From positions 21,269,863-21,333,862 of the forward strand of contig JAJEKV010000016.1 in the NCBI GenBank assembly GCA_021234155.1: 64,000 nt of DNA, in the 5' to 3' direction. Within the stretch, counting starts at the first letter, position 1, and each line of letters opens with the position of its first letter. The position numbers were made by a program, and so were the translations under genes. This DNA comes from Isoetes taiwanensis (lineage: Eukaryota; Streptophyta; Lycopodiopsida; Isoetales; Isoetaceae). The notes beneath the pieces were generated by a model. It saw nothing but the letters and a program-made list of their open reading frames with translations. It made no database searches and had not been told where the DNA came from. This document shows, piece after piece, positions 24,178-37,937 of this stretch.

Positions 24178-26737
24178 TTACCTTCCAGAAATTGGCCTCC
24201 TCCAAAGATCTAGTTGGTCGAGCAAAAAACCTTCATCCTCCTCAAACATTGTATCAACCTGCAGGAATAATAGGTATGAATCAATCGTAGTGGCCAGGAC
24301 TCTAGAGCAATAATTGATATGGCTTTACATCATCAGTGACCAACTCACACTCTTCTAATAAAAAGAATTGGCAGGAGGCCAATTGGGTGTCACAATGCCA
24401 AGAAGAATAAGGGAATAGTCCGTACGAGAATAGATGCAAGCTTATGCATCAAGAAATTGGAAAACCAGAGAATGCATGCCTATATATATAGCTCTGACTT
24501 TAAAAAGATATCTATGAACTAAGACATGGACCACCTTGTTCATCTGCCTGCTTAGTCTAATAAATTATCTCTTCAACTAGGAAATTAAAATGAGGGATTT
24601 ACTTTCTCTTTCCAAATCTACTACAGGAAGTATTCTATTTCTCTCCTTATATGCTTATTCTTATTTTAGGATGGATCCTGAAGAAGGAAAATCTTGAGAG
24701 CTATAGATCCAGCATACTCAGTTGTAAAAGCTTGTAATATGTTCGTTTTACCTCCTCATCATACTCCTCACTCCTATGCTTATTGACATCCTGTACATCC
24801 TCATTCTTTGCAAATCTTCCCCTTACTCGTGGTCGACTATCAGCTAAGGTCTTTCTACAGGCGTACTGCAAGTGAAAAGAAAGAAGGTTACATTTGTAAA
24901 CCAAAATGACATCAGAAAAGACAATTTCATATCCTGAATACAGCGTTCTGGGGAAAGAAATTCTTCAATCTACCTTGATTTTCTTGTTGAAATTTCGTTC
25001 TGTTCTTTTTTGTCTGTACCGATGAATTCTTATCTTCCTCTCCTCAGCACTATAACGTCCAATTCTGAAGCCACCATCCTCACATGTGTTATCAGATGGT
25101 AATGGACTTGTACCTCCAGTAAGTGTTTGAAGAGAATTCATCCTCTAAACAAATAAAACAGACAAGTTAGCAAACATACAATGAGAAAATACACATGAAA
25201 ACAACCTTATTCCAGAAAATTCAAGGCACTCAGCAAATGAAGAGAAAATTCAAGGCACTCAGCAAATGAAGAGAAATGAATGACCAGAAAAGACACAATG
25301 AATTCATGTACAACACCAGCATACAAGGATCCAATGAAAAGGTTACAAGCCAGGAAGAAAAAAAAACAAAGGAGTGTGTGTCATAGACAAGTTAAAACCT
25401 GAATGTCTCCTGTGCTACAAACCCGACGCATTCCGAGAGATTGAGGCTTTGCTTGAATGCTTGGCAGCTGTTGATGAAGTTGAGGATTCATACTGCCTAG
25501 ATGATGGTCAGGTTGATCAAGAGGCTGGCCAGAATAGTGTGCTCGACTATGTTCTGATGGAGGAGCCAAAGTCTGCAATTGGCCCAAAGCATGGCTACTA
25601 AAGCTCTTCTGCAAAGAAGAGAATGGCCTTGAAATTTGAACCAGCGGCCGAAGGCAGTCCCCATTAGAATCAACCTCTGATAAGAAGCTCTCTACAGGCT
25701 CAAGAACATTGCTGCTACATGATGCTTCTGCATTGCTTGCATAGACAATGCCTTCTTTTCTGTCCACAGAATTGGCCATAGACAGATCTTCGCATATTGA
25801 GGACATAGCCATATTCACACTGGAGGAATTCATGCCTCTGTTACATGATACCAAGCTGTTTATAGCCTCTGATACATTGGTAGAAACATATCTTGGGCTC
25901 TCTAATCCTCCAACATGAGCTTGCTTGTTTGTTGGCGACGTTAAAGAAGAAGAACTTCTCTTTGTATGTGGAGATGGACAAACATTTACTGTTAATGCAT
26001 ACTTTTCTGCTAATGGGCTTGTGCAAGATGCCGAGCTTAAGGATGTCTGATGAGCCAAATGCTGATCCAGAGATAAACAATTTAACTCATCCGCCGGAAT
26101 AGTTAGACCATTCTGCTTCAAGGCTGCCAAAGATGCAGCAATAAAACCATTGTGTTGTTTTATGGTTTGGGCAGAAAAACCATTCTGCTTCATAGCCGGA
26201 GCTGCGAAACCGTTCTGTTTGATACTTGGGTTTCCTCCTACAAAGCAGCCATTCCCAGCCAAATGTCTGGCCTTTGCTTGGGGGCTCTTGAAAGAGGGCT
26301 GCAGCTGGGCTTGGCTGCATGAGAAGCTCCTTGTGCCGGATTCAACCGCTGAGACAGAGGTTAAAGAGGGCTGGACTGTAGAAATAAATAAGGCAGAATT
26401 ATTCTCAATCTTGGCCTCCGGAGATGCCTCTTCACTCTGTTTGTTGCAATATACAGACTTGAAAAAATCCCTGTCCTGTAGCTCGGCCATAAAATCATCC
26501 GTGCCAATATCTTCCAGCCCATTTTCCTGCATAAAGAAGGACATCCTCAGATCTAAAATTCATAGAAAAGTAAAATTACAGAATTAAGATTGAAAGAAGG
26601 AGAATTTGTCTAAAGAACAGAAATAGTACCGGAAAAAAAGCTTTCTCAAACTCGTCTAAGTCTAATGCATGGCCAAAATCTTGGAAAGGAAAGGGTGTTT
26701 CTGCTTGCAAGAAAAGCAGATCACTATCTGCAGCCAT
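24178..26737 (-). CDS. CCT-domain (CONSTANS/CO-like/TOC1) protein, five exons
   Basis: Probable nuclear transcriptional regulator of the CCT-motif (CMF) family without B-boxes. Proposed exons, all phase 0 with GT-AG introns: 26737-26630, 26526-25399, 25144-24974, 24865-24752 and 24258-24178, giving 533 residues. Exon 1 starts MAADSDLLFLQAETPFPF; the N-terminus is acidic. Exon 2 encodes a long Ser/Gln-rich region with four near-repeats of KQNGF (about 26095-26225). Exons 3 and 4 encode the CCT domain, reading GRYSAEERKIRIHRYRQKRT, then NFNKKIK joined across an intron to YACRKTLADSRPRVRGRF. This is the intact-looking canonical motif, used for DNA binding with NF-Y partners. Exon 5 encodes an acidic tail (VDTMFEEDEGFLLDQLDLW). 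If the last intron is retained, the protein ends 16 residues into it at 24701. No frame breaks are seen. Confidence 0.88.
25212..25275. repeat. 32-bp tandem duplication in CCT-gene intron 2
   Basis: gaaaattcaaggcactcagc aaatgaagag is present twice in a row, entirely inside the 254-base intron 2. Confidence 0.85.
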
Positions 26738-29486
26738 AGCCAGAGGTAGAAGCAAATGAAATAATTTCTTAGGAAGAAGGATAAAATCTTGGGTCTTGAT
26801 CGGAGGAAGGAGTTAAAGAGGGCAAAGAGATAAGGTGTTCAACGAGTCAAGATAAGAAGATAAGAAGAGGCATTCAGGAGATATAAAAAAAAAAACGATC
26901 AGATGAGATCTAAGCTGCGCTAATGCATGCAGAGCGTCAAAAATGAGTTGGATGCCAGATTTGGGCCGGAGAAATCCGGCAAAAAAATGCCAGGCCTGAG
27001 CAAAAGCTTCACGTCTGGGATAAAGCCCCAAAGTCCGGGAGGCCAAGAAGGTCCGGCATGGACATGGTGGAGATGGATCGACGGATTTGGAGGCCCGCTG
27101 TGGAGAATTTGTAGTGGGCAATTAGGTGCAAGCCAGAAGCAAAATAAAAAGGCAGCAGACAGAGAGAACAGAAATACTCTAAACAATACAAATCAATGAT
27201 GATCTCAAACATTTCTGGGTCACACGCTCTTATCAAAAATCAAATTAAAGAGAACATTAACCATGGTGGTACGTAGTAATCTAACCATGGTTCATACTAA
27301 TCCAGGCCAAACCATGGATTAAAAATCTGTCTGCGCGTATACTTGTATATGTACATAGATTCAAAATGTATGTACGCTTATATACTTGTATATGTGCATA
27401 TGCCAATATAAGTAAAGATGCCCATCTATGCTCGAATATGTGTATCTTTGGAAGCTTGTAAATAAAGAACTCCTAACTTTTCCTGCTTCATTCTATCATT
27501 TTAGTCTTCGTGGACGTTAAAAAATAATTCAATTCACTCAATTATTGATTCTTTCATCGCTCAGGCTTAAACTCATGACTTCTTGGGTTTTTGTATATAC
27601 AAAAAATTAGGCTGATACAATGCAATATGTGATCTGAATAAATACAGTAGATGTTGTAAGTACTACAAAACAATACAGCATGCGAGATCTTTATGGTAGA
27701 GATTGCTGTTATTATTAATCTCTACAATTTCTAATAATGATTCAGTTGAGAAGCTTGCAAATATCTACGGCATGTGCCCCACTTAGTTGCTTACATCTAT
27801 GCATGCATTATGGAGTATATACTCGCACTTTGGATAATCGCATACTCATTATGCAGTATAATTCTGAGCATGCATAATTGTGTATTCATTATGTAGTATA
27901 TACTCCCACCTATTGTGTATATGTTGATTATATGAGAACTCAGTAGAATCTACATAGCAACTCTAAGTTGAAGCAATTTGCATCCAATGGGTCCCAAGGA
28001 GTTGTGCAGCACTCCACCTTTCACCCTTCCTTTGGAGCTTCGCAAAACCTAGAGCCTTTTCATGTTTTTAGTGGATCCTTCTTTTCCATGAGGAGATTTG
28101 TTCGATGGTGCTTCACTGATTGACTTGAGCTGCTTGCTTGTTGGGTGTACCTTGATTGCTCTAGGATGGTTATAAGCACGTGTGTCTGTCGAAAGTCATC
28201 ATACCTTGTTTTCCTAGCTACTAGTAGTCATTTTGATAATTTATTTGGAAAAAAAGGTCATATCCTAGTCAATGTCACAAACGTATCATTTCCTAATTTT
28301 GCATTACATGACAATTTAAATGATGATTGTGGGATTTTAAGGTCCATTGGGAAGTCGTAGTTTATGGGACACTTTACACTCACATGGGTCCTGCCCCTAC
28401 AATGAAACATTGATACCTACAATTCTCATCAGAACCATATTGCCATTTTATTTTTTTTATCCACTTGCCTTTTGACACGTATTCATGTTCTCCACTTGAT
28501 TTAATAAAAGAGGCATTCATTTGGTAGAGAAGAGACAAAGATTTGTATTAGTTCTATGCATGGGCAAGATTGTTGAACACTCGCTTCTTGTAGGGCCACA
28601 TTGTGCAATATTTGAATTACACTTCCAAGGCAAAGCCTGAGGTACGACGACCCTTTGAGAGTGAATTTCGCATATGACAAATCTATCTATTCAATTGTAG
28701 GGCAAAATTGTTGGGAGGGGAGAACCCACACTAAAAAAGAGGACATCATTTACGTTCATTAAGATGTTCATTAAGACTGCTGACCAATGATATACATGCA
28801 CAGCAGCAATGTTCAATCTTGAATTACCCTCTCAATGTAACAATCATGGTACAAAACCATTTGCATATGACAAATCTATCTATTCAAGACTATTACAAAA
28901 ATATTCCTAGACAAGTTTGAGCTTGCATTTAGAAGATCGAAATGGAAGAACCTATTGGGAGAAACCACAGCAATCAGAAGGTTGTTCCGTTTAGTTTTCT
29001 TTTCCTTTTCCTAAAGACAGCAAAGATGAATGCGACATATATATTGATGTCTCCAAATGCATTGGCATTCTTGTATTAGAAAGTAAGTCAATATTAATTT
29101 TGAAAGCGTTAAGGTTCCCCAATTTGTTGCTTAAGGTGGTTCAGGCTATGAAAGAAATAGTTAGAGCTAGAATTTGAGGATGACGAGGACTTTGTATTTT
29201 GCTGATAGTGGGATGGTTTTAGCATGAGTTTTTGCCACATTATGTCTTCCTTTTTGTGATTTTGCAAATCCATATTCCGAACAAATGTCCTATCTGTGAA
29301 TTTGGCTAGAGAACTTGGAATCAACGATGATAACAGGATGTTGACTCCATTTTTGTTGGTTCTTATCTGTTTGCTGAGACAGTTTTGGCAATAAAGCTTT
29401 TCAAAGGAGGGAGGTCTCGTTGAAAATCCCAGTGTTGGAGCCCCAGCAAGGTAGAGTTTCTTGTGTCCTCCCCCTCCCCTTTTTTG
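26738..29486. other. CCT-gene upstream region and intergenic DNA
   Basis: 26738-27200 is purine-rich and probably contains the 5' UTR and promoter of the minus-strand CCT gene; I cannot fix the start site. From 27240 on there are repeated catgg/ccatgg and 'gcatgcata/attatgcagtata' motifs (27790-27910) and AT-rich DNA with no recognised gene. Confidence 0.4.
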
Positions 29487-29580
29487 GAAGGACAAAAGCC
29501 AAAAAGTTTATTAATAAGATATAAAAAGAACAAAATTTACACATAATCACACTCACCTTCCTGAATTTTTAAAAGCACCT
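29109..29580 (-). mobile_element. LINE-B type 3' end fragment
   Basis: The segment at 29483-29530 (aaggacaaaagccaaaaagt then ttattaataagat) matches 49036-49080 (aaggacgaaagccaaaaagt then ttattaatcagat), the 3' terminus of LINE-B on the minus strand. Beyond about 29530 the similarity fades. The neighbouring minus-strand frame (29109-29495) has no recognisable domain. Confidence 0.5.
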
Positions 29581-30130
29581 GCGCAGCATCAGGTACCAAG
29601 CAAATCGTTTTGGTCTTCAATAGTATTGTCTTTATCTTAATTTTGCATCTTAACATGTTCTTGTTTTTTATTTTGAAGGAGAACGTACTAGGATGTGTAA
29701 TTCAGGAGGTTCTAAAGTGGGGAACTCTAGCATGAATTTCCTAGGTTTCGAGGGAATATTGAACCTCTATACGGCTTTACTTAAGATTTTAGAATATGAA
29801 ATACGGGGCTTGAACCTCTACCAAAAATAACTCAATGTCTTAATAAGACTACTTTAACCAATGTACCCAATGAGTTAATGTGATTACTTTTTATCTTGAA
29901 TCTATATTTTTTTTATAATAACCCATTCAATTGTTTAGATATATATGGTTTATGGTTTCAAGGATTGTTATTTTTACATCCATATCAAACCCCCCTAGAA
30001 CCCCCTGTTATTTTGCTACATATATTGAGGCTGGATTTTGTTCATGTACAACTTTGGGACAATAAACGCCACATAAAAAACGTATAATTTCATTGCCATC
30101 TCAACATAAGCTTGAGACTTCTAAAAGTTG
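29581..30130. other. No supportable gene
   Basis: AT-rich sequence with short frames only. It forms the left flank of Harbinger copy B. Confidence 0.4.
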
Positions 30131-30424
30131 TAAAAAGGGAGGCTAGGAGCCTGTTATGGCATTGGGCCCAACGCCCCGAAAAATTTATGGGGATCGTTTT
30201 TGGAGGCCGGAAATTTCGACCTTAATTCCGGCCTCTGTTCTAGGTGGGCGGGCTCCAAGAATCAGATCCCAATTCCTTCCCTCCTAGCGGAGCATTAAGC
30301 GCCAATTCTCAATCCGGTAAGCATTTCGAGAATTACTTTACTTCAATTCGTTCATTGCTTTGGTGATAGGCATTTTTTTAGCATCTAATAGATTGAAATA
30401 GCAGACACAAATTTTCTAAAGAAC

Positions 30425-31618
30425 ATGACAAAGGCTACTAGATCCTCCATGCCGACTGCTAAGAAGCCTTTCATTCCACCGAGGAGCGAGAAATTGGTTC
30501 CTAGAAGAACTAAAAGGATGACTGGATCAGTTTCCCAATCTGTGGCCATTGAGATAAATTCTGAACCTTCACGGGCTTCCAATGGCATTGCACGGGAAAG
30601 AAGAGGGATCAGCAGAAAATGGCTGCGTGAGGTTCAATCTGAACCCCTCCCCAATGAATTAGCCTTAGTTGTGCACGATAGCAATTACATTTGCTATGAA
30701 CCCGCCAAGAAAAGGAAAACTCAGGTTGATTGGTCCGACAATGCAATCTCCACCATGCTTGCTTTGATGAAGGAGTACAAGGTTCACAATAATGGTAGTA
30801 TTAATCTTTCTGCAGGGCAATGGAGAGAGATTATGTTGAACTTACAACCCACGGTTCATGGGCTTGAAGATTTGAGACAGTTAAGGAACAAGTGGGATAA
30901 ATTGCGAGATCAAATTCAGGGGATGAAAAAGAGGCATCCGAGAGAACTGGATCAGAACCATCTACGGCCTTGGTTTGAAGCTATGGAAGATCCGAAACAT
31001 GGAGTTACTAATGAGAGAGACATTCAGTGCGAGGGGGATGATGGGGAATTTGGGGCCGAGGCATTCCAGGATGCTGATATGTTTCCAAATACCTACATGT
31101 CTGATGCATTCTATGAGACAATTGGAACAAATGCTTCATTTGTGGAAGAAGAATTTGTAAACGTTCGGATGATAACCCCAGATCCCCCATTTGCAAATGA
31201 AGCAAATGGTAGCAAAGACAATTCAAGTGCACAAGAAAAAAATTCTGGCAAAGAAACTCCAAGTGCTTTCAATCCTTCTGGACACAAGTCCCCTGGCCTG
31301 CACGCATGTAATCAGCCAGGGGTTAGTGGTAAGCCAACAAGTAAAAAGAGATCTCGGGTTCATATTGATGAAGAAATTGCAGCAGGGATATCAAACATGG
31401 CTACCAGCTTTGGTGAAAATGAAAAAAGGAAACTAGATTTCATGAAGGAGGAATCTGTTAAGAAACATGAACTGATTAGGGAATTGGAGTCCATGAGGTC
31501 TGCCAATACTTTAAAAATTGCCCAATCAATGGCTACAATGACAGAAAGCATTTGCCAAATGACCAAAGACACTCTTCTGGAAATTGCTAAGTTGGCTGCA
31601 TCGAAACAGACAAATTAG
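30425..31618 (+). CDS. PIF/Harbinger Myb/SANT-like accessory protein
   Basis: 397-residue uninterrupted ORF, the DNA-binding partner of Harbinger transposase; in related elements it brings the transposase into the nucleus and onto subterminal sites. The N-terminus is basic (MTKATRSSMPTAKKPFIPPR). The SANT/trihelix-like domain lies at about residues 98-180, with regularly spaced tryptophans: VDWSDNAISTMLALMKEYK, then AGQWREIM, then LRNKWDKLRDQ and RPWFEAM. The middle is acidic and Ser/Asn-rich. The C-terminus is a predicted helix (about 310-395) rich in Glu, Lys and Met. The start is supported by alignment with copy A at 8094. The only clearly intact transposon gene in the window. Confidence 0.85.
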   Translation: MTKATRSSMPTAKKPFIPPRSEKLVPRRTKRMTGSVSQSVAIEINSEPSRASNGIARERRGISRKWLREVQSEPLPNELALVVHDSNYICYEPAKKRKTQVDWSDNAISTMLALMKEYKVHNNGSINLSAGQWREIMLNLQPTVHGLEDLRQLRNKWDKLRDQIQGMKKRHPRELDQNHLRPWFEAMEDPKHGVTNERDIQCEGDDGEFGAEAFQDADMFPNTYMSDAFYETIGTNASFVEEEFVNVRMITPDPPFANEANGSKDNSSAQEKNSGKETPSAFNPSGHKSPGLHACNQPGVSGKPTSKKRSRVHIDEEIAAGISNMATSFGENEKRKLDFMKEESVKKHELIRELESMRSANTLKIAQSMATMTESICQMTKDTLLEIAKLAASKQTN

Positions 31619-31921
31619 TATGCAATCTAGAGGTATGGACCTTTGTCCTGCACTGTCATTTTCAATTTTTTTATTCTCTGGTTTCTGTTATGTTCTTCAG
31701 TTTATGGAAGTTAGTTAAAAGACTATGTTCTGTTCGGGTTCAGTATGATTGGAACATACCTTTCTAAGTGGTTTGGGGATCTCAATTGGAATTAAAATGA
31801 GAGAGAAATAATATTCCTGATCTTGACTAGTATGAAATTATAATACCATAAAGGTTTCGTACTATGTCTCTTTAAATTCCATTATGCATGTCTCGTTTCT
31901 CGCGCTAGAATCTTTATTGTT

Positions 31922-32284
31922 TTGGGCTCGAAGATGGCAAGGCGCAAGGTCTTGGTCCGGCGCCATTTCCCTGTGTACTCGTCTTCGAGCTCTTCTGATA
32001 TGGCGGTAGCAGCAAGTAGTGCTTCCAGCAGCATGACAGTGGAGTCCAACGAAATTGTGGAGCTGCAGCACAAGAGTTTCCATGCCTCTGTCAACCAAAG
32101 AGTTATTCTTGGTTACATGGCTATGGAAGAGGTTTTTGTGGAAGCGGAGTTGATTGCATGGGCTGAGCAAGCCCCCTTTCGCCAGAGAGCACATGTTGAG
32201 CTTGTGCACGTCAAGCATCATGGTAGATGGTGCCTTTGGGAGGTCCGGATTCCTTCAGTTGCATGTGAGAACTGCCCAGAATAG
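31922..32284 (+). CDS. Hypothetical protein between the two Harbinger genes
   Basis: 120-residue ORF, or 116 from a second ATG at 31934 (MARRKVLVRRHFPVYSSSSS). A basic start and a Ser-rich segment are followed by a compact C-terminal part (VELQHKSFHASVNQRVILGY, then VHVKHHGRWCLWEVRIPS). An AATAAA lies about 430 bases downstream (32715-32720). It is not a known Harbinger component and I do not recognise the family. It lies in the 1.5-kb gap between the convergent Harbinger genes, so it may be a captured host fragment or an element-specific gene. The same interval was deleted from copy A, so no comparison is possible within this window. Confidence 0.4.
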   Translation: MGSKMARRKVLVRRHFPVYSSSSSSDMAVAASSASSSMTVESNEIVELQHKSFHASVNQRVILGYMAMEEVFVEAELIAWAEQAPFRQRAHVELVHVKHHGRWCLWEVRIPSVACENCPE

Positions 32285-32820
32285 CCTACTGCTTTGAAGA
32301 ACCTTTTTTTGTCTCAGGAACGCAGCCTCTTCATGAACTCAGTTTTTTTTTTTTTTACCTCAGTGCCTTTTTTTTCGTTTGTGGTTTAGTTCTTAGTTCT
32401 GAAATGTTGTATGATACTGAAACGGCCATAGGCCTTATTTTGGACTCAGACCATGATGAAATGGTCTTACTTTTGTAAATCATTGAAATGTGAATACAGG
32501 TTTTCAGATTTCCACAGATATTCTTCAGTTGTGCATATTCTACATTTTCACTAACCCATTTTTCGTAAATGCTATTGTTACAGGTTAAGTGGAGGAGGTT
32601 CATGGAGTTTAGGATTGTTTAGTTGTAGTTTAGAAGCATTCCAGGGACCACAAACATTTCTGTGGCTACTCTATTTTCCAGCATTTGTTCATGTAACAGA
32701 CCTGAGTTTTTGGAAATAAAAGCAGCTCATCATCTTCTACACTTGTCTATTATCTTGTTTTCATTGTCTTATTCATTATCTGCTGTATTTGTTCTGCTGT
32801 ATATGTTTATTCACTAGAAG

Positions 32821-32945
32821 GAAACATGCAAACACTGTTTCACTGTGGAAACATTATTTTTCGTCTGCAAACCTCCTTTAAACTCTGCAAACATTCTTTA
32901 AAGTCTGCAAACATTCTATTAAGATACAAACATTGTTTTACTTTT
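32821..32945. repeat. Short degenerate tandem repeat (GCAAACATT)
   Basis: Five or six copies of a roughly 20-25-base unit around 'tctgcaaacattctttaaag', inside Harbinger copy B. Confidence 0.65.
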
Positions 32946-33112
32946 GCTATACCTAGGTGAAGTGCACAAAATCCAAACATTGTTTCAATTCAAATGTTTC
33001 AATTCAATGATTCCATGAAAGTTCATGTACATATTTCTGCTCAACAAATGGCAGAATACATTCAATTAATGGGAACACCTCAAACCAGATGAGGTGTGTG
33101 GAATGAATCAAA

Positions 33113-34460
33113 CTAGTTTCTACCTTCTCTATTCTGAAAAATTACATGTCTTATCAAATCCCCTTCCTTCTTCAATTTCTTATTCATGTCCTCTGTCTCA
33201 TAGTAGGCAACATCTGGCAATTCTGGTTCTAAGGGCAGCATTTCCATATCCAGGTCTTCCATTATGCAGAAATTCCACAAGACACAGGCAGCATGAATAA
33301 TCTTGGCTGCCCTACCAACGTGAATAGGCAGAGCTTTCAAAATTCTGAATTTTTCTTTCACTATACCAAAACCATTCTCAACACAAACCCTGCCCTTGCA
33401 AATCCTCTTATTGAACTTGCCAGAAGCACCCGTGCCATCTGGAAAAACCTTAATCAAAAACCTTCTGCTTGGATAAGCCGAATCCCCCAAAAGCATTGGA
33501 GGTATACTAACTGTTACATCTGCATCCAGTAATTCACCTCTTCTGTTAATCTTTTTTTCTGTCATTTGAACAATAGGTTCCTGCAAAATCTGCTTTGATG
33601 CTAGCCTCTTGTACAATAGGCTCTTCTTAAACTGATTGGAATCATGCACAGAACCTGTTCTACTAACGCATACATTGACAAATATTCGAGAGTGTGTTAC
33701 TACACCTTGCATGAGGCAGGAATGTCTTTTGTGTCTGCTGTAATAATCATCCCCTTTGTCTTTTCTCCATGGCTTTACATGCGTAAATATGTGAGAACCA
33801 TCAACAGCACTCAAAAAAATATTAGGCGGCACTGTGGCATCTTCAAATTCCTTAATGATATCAAGTAGTCTTTGACCGAGGGTAAGGCAACAAACCTTTT
33901 GTAAAGCATAGTCTTGGATGCTAAAACTAAAGTCACTTTCTTGGTGTATTTACGATGTGGCCTTTCCAACATAAAATCTTTTGGCCGACATGCAATGGCA
34001 TCTCTCCATGAGCAAGAAAGTAAAGTACCATGGCTCTTGCTCACGGGATCTGAGGGAGCCTAACTTTTCGACCCGGCCTGATCGGGGTATGGCACAATGG
34101 GTCCAACCAATTTTTCAAATGACCTTCTCTTCATTCTATAGGCCGATGCCACATATCATCTTCAAATGAGGGAAGGCAATTCCAAGCATGATTGTCAATG
34201 TTATCCCATTGTGTGGTGCCTTCGGACAAACCCAAAATCTTTCCGGTGGTCTTCTTAGTCGAGAGGTTGCAGCCAAGAGCAATATTGAACATACACATTG
34301 AAGACTAGTGTTGTCTTCTTGAACTCTTCTTCCTCGACTATTGCCATAGGATCTTCCAGTTCGTTCTCTTGAATGAGATCCAAGCAAAACTTCGCAATGC
34401 TAAACCTAGCAAAATAGCCCTAAGAAGCATTGCAATCATACCTAAAATTACCGGATCCAT
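33113..34460 (-). pseudogene. PIF/Harbinger DDE transposase, copy B (frameshifted N-terminal half)
   Basis: Counterpart of the 6.5-7.7 kb transposase, with an intact C-terminus. The start is ATG at 34460 (MDPVILGMIAML). The first half is split by frameshifts among frames at 34387-34136 and 34044-33811; the latter contains YTKKVTLVLASKTMLYKRFV. From 33832 a single frame carries all three catalytic residues (SAVDGSHIF, LLGDSAYPSRRFL, RVCVENGFG) and continues through GRAAKIIHAACVLWNFCIM to a stop at 33113. Copy A lacks that final portion. Non-functional as a single protein. Confidence 0.85.
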
Positions 34461-34791
34461 GCTTGGAAGACGCTTATAGGCTTAAGATTTCCTGCCTCGA
34501 AGGTGTGAGGGATGGATTTTTCAGAGATTTTGAATGGAAATGGGACGGAAGGGAAGACGAGCTCGAAATATCCCATATCCATCATTTTGAATATCGATTG
34601 AGGAAAGAAATATCCCATATGGGATGGATCACGGAGCCAAATAGGAGGGAAAAATCCGCCGGGGAGGCTCAAAACTTCCGTTAAGGCCCGAGAGAAGCTC
34701 ATCTCCCATCTTCTCTCGGCCTATACGGTATAAAAATTGTCTCTCGCCGTATAGCGCGAGAGACAAATTTTTTTTGATCATGTGGCCAACC

Positions 34792-36330
<1,539 letters not shown>

Positions 36331-37924
36331 TGTGACATTCCTCAAAAATATACGCCATAAATACGTATATTTTTGGGCCACGTCACCGTACGAAAAGGGA
36401 GCATAGCTAAGTTATTTACACCATAATAGGTGGAAAAGGGAGCATGGCTAAGTTATTTACATAACTTAGCCAACCTTAGGCTTAAGGCCATTTCCACATG
36501 GCCTCACCCTATGGGGCACCCACCACATGGAAGCACCCAATTAGAGCCATGTGCAGTGACATGGAACCCTAACCTATAAGTACCCTAATCCTAACCCTAG
36601 GCCACTTTTCGGCTCCACTTACTTTGAGATCTGTTCTTCGCTCAAAACTCCGTTTCGAACACCGTTCATTGTGGCGCAGCTCAGATCGACAACCCCATGG
36701 TAGTGTGCTCATGAGAAGGAGGAGGAACTACCAGACTCATCAACAAGTCATGGAGACCCCCTTGGAGGAAGTCATCTAGAGCAGATATTCAAAGTAGCCT
36801 CATAGGTAGATCATCTGGAACCTAGGATTCCAGATGAGCTAGTATCTTATTTTGCTAGTAGAGCCTTCCTAGAACCTTCAGTCTAGGTTTCGAAACATAA
36901 GAAAGAAACCCTAACAAGTAGGTAGATTCATGTGTGTAAATTAGATGTTATCTTCTTTATTCATTATGATTATGCTGATGTACGATGTTGGTTGATCTTA
37001 CGTTTGCACCTTTTGTATATTGGGAACGGGGGTAGAGACCTAGTAACCATTATCTAGATGACGCTTTTAGTCTAAACCCCTTAGTTCCTACTATTATGCA
37101 GCCTGTGCATAGGAACCCACCTGGCTACGGGGCCTATGAAGTGACTTAGCACCATATAATGGGGCTTGTGGCTAAGTGGAGGGAGGCCCCTGCTGAGCGC
37201 GGCTACTGGGGACCCATAGCGGGCTAGGCCTATAGTAAGTCACTTCGTATGGGTCGGGCATGTGTCCAACACTTTCTGGGTCAATGGTATCGCCCTGGCT
37301 CTCAAGAGTTGTAGGTGTTGGCCTGGCTCTTGTTTTGGGAAGTTCAGTCGGGTACGAATTGTGTGTCGCCACAATTCTCTAGCCGCCCATAAAGCCACTA
37401 GACCTCGGGAACGGGAGATACAACCCGAAGTAGTCTCGATGGGTGATACTATGAGACTACATATCCGGCAGGTTATAGTCATGCCAGAGCCTGATTTAGC
37501 CCATCTGCAAAGTATGCACAGGAGGGGCGGATGGAGTGGTCAACCCTAGGCATTGTCTATGGCCAGCCCTACCATTGACATATTTCGGTCTGCTCTATCT
37601 TGAGGCCCAGCTGTCAATCTACTTACCTTACGAGTCTGAGCCTGGGTAGGAGCTCATATGCTTTACGGCATGCTGATATCTTTGATGTATCTATGGTTGT
37701 AGGGATGTGCTGCCCTTTGAGGTAGTTGGATGTACTGTTATTGCTAGTGCTGACGTTATGTTATGTTTTTGCTGTTATAGGAGCCCATAGAGGAAGGGTG
37801 CGCAAGACACCTTCGTGTCCCCTTCGCGCACTAGAGATGTCTCAGGTGCAGGATAGACGGAGGGCATGCTGCCGGAGGGCTGGATGGGGGATTTTCCACG
37901 AGATGTACGATGGGGCGCGTCACA
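36331..37924 (+). mobile_element. 5' LTR of the histone-bearing retroelement
   Basis: 1594-base LTR. It starts TGTGACATTCCTC and ends GCGTCACA; the 6-base ends TGTGAC/GTCACA are perfect inverted repeats with the usual TG...CA. A TATA-like CTATAAGT lies at 36574-36581. The border is supported independently by the primer binding site two bases downstream and by a second, partial copy (3' LTR) at 45434-45991, which matches about 36453-37012 at roughly 85-90% by eye. Confidence 0.85.
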
Positions 37925-37925
37925 A

Positions 37926-37937
37926 TGGTACCAGAGC
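37926..37937 (+). promoter_or_regulatory. Primer binding site, tRNA-iMet-like
   Basis: TGGTACCAGAGC starts one base after the LTR. The initiator-methionine tRNA primer site used by many plant retroelements is TGGTATCAGAGC, so there is one mismatch. It fixes the plus-strand orientation of the element. Confidence 0.8.

Noticed and set aside
26150-26587. 145-residue plus-strand ORF
   Set aside because: Antisense shadow of exon 2 of the CCT gene.
32821-32945. CRISPR-like spaced repeat
   Set aside because: Repeats are degenerate, unevenly spaced and in plant nuclear DNA.
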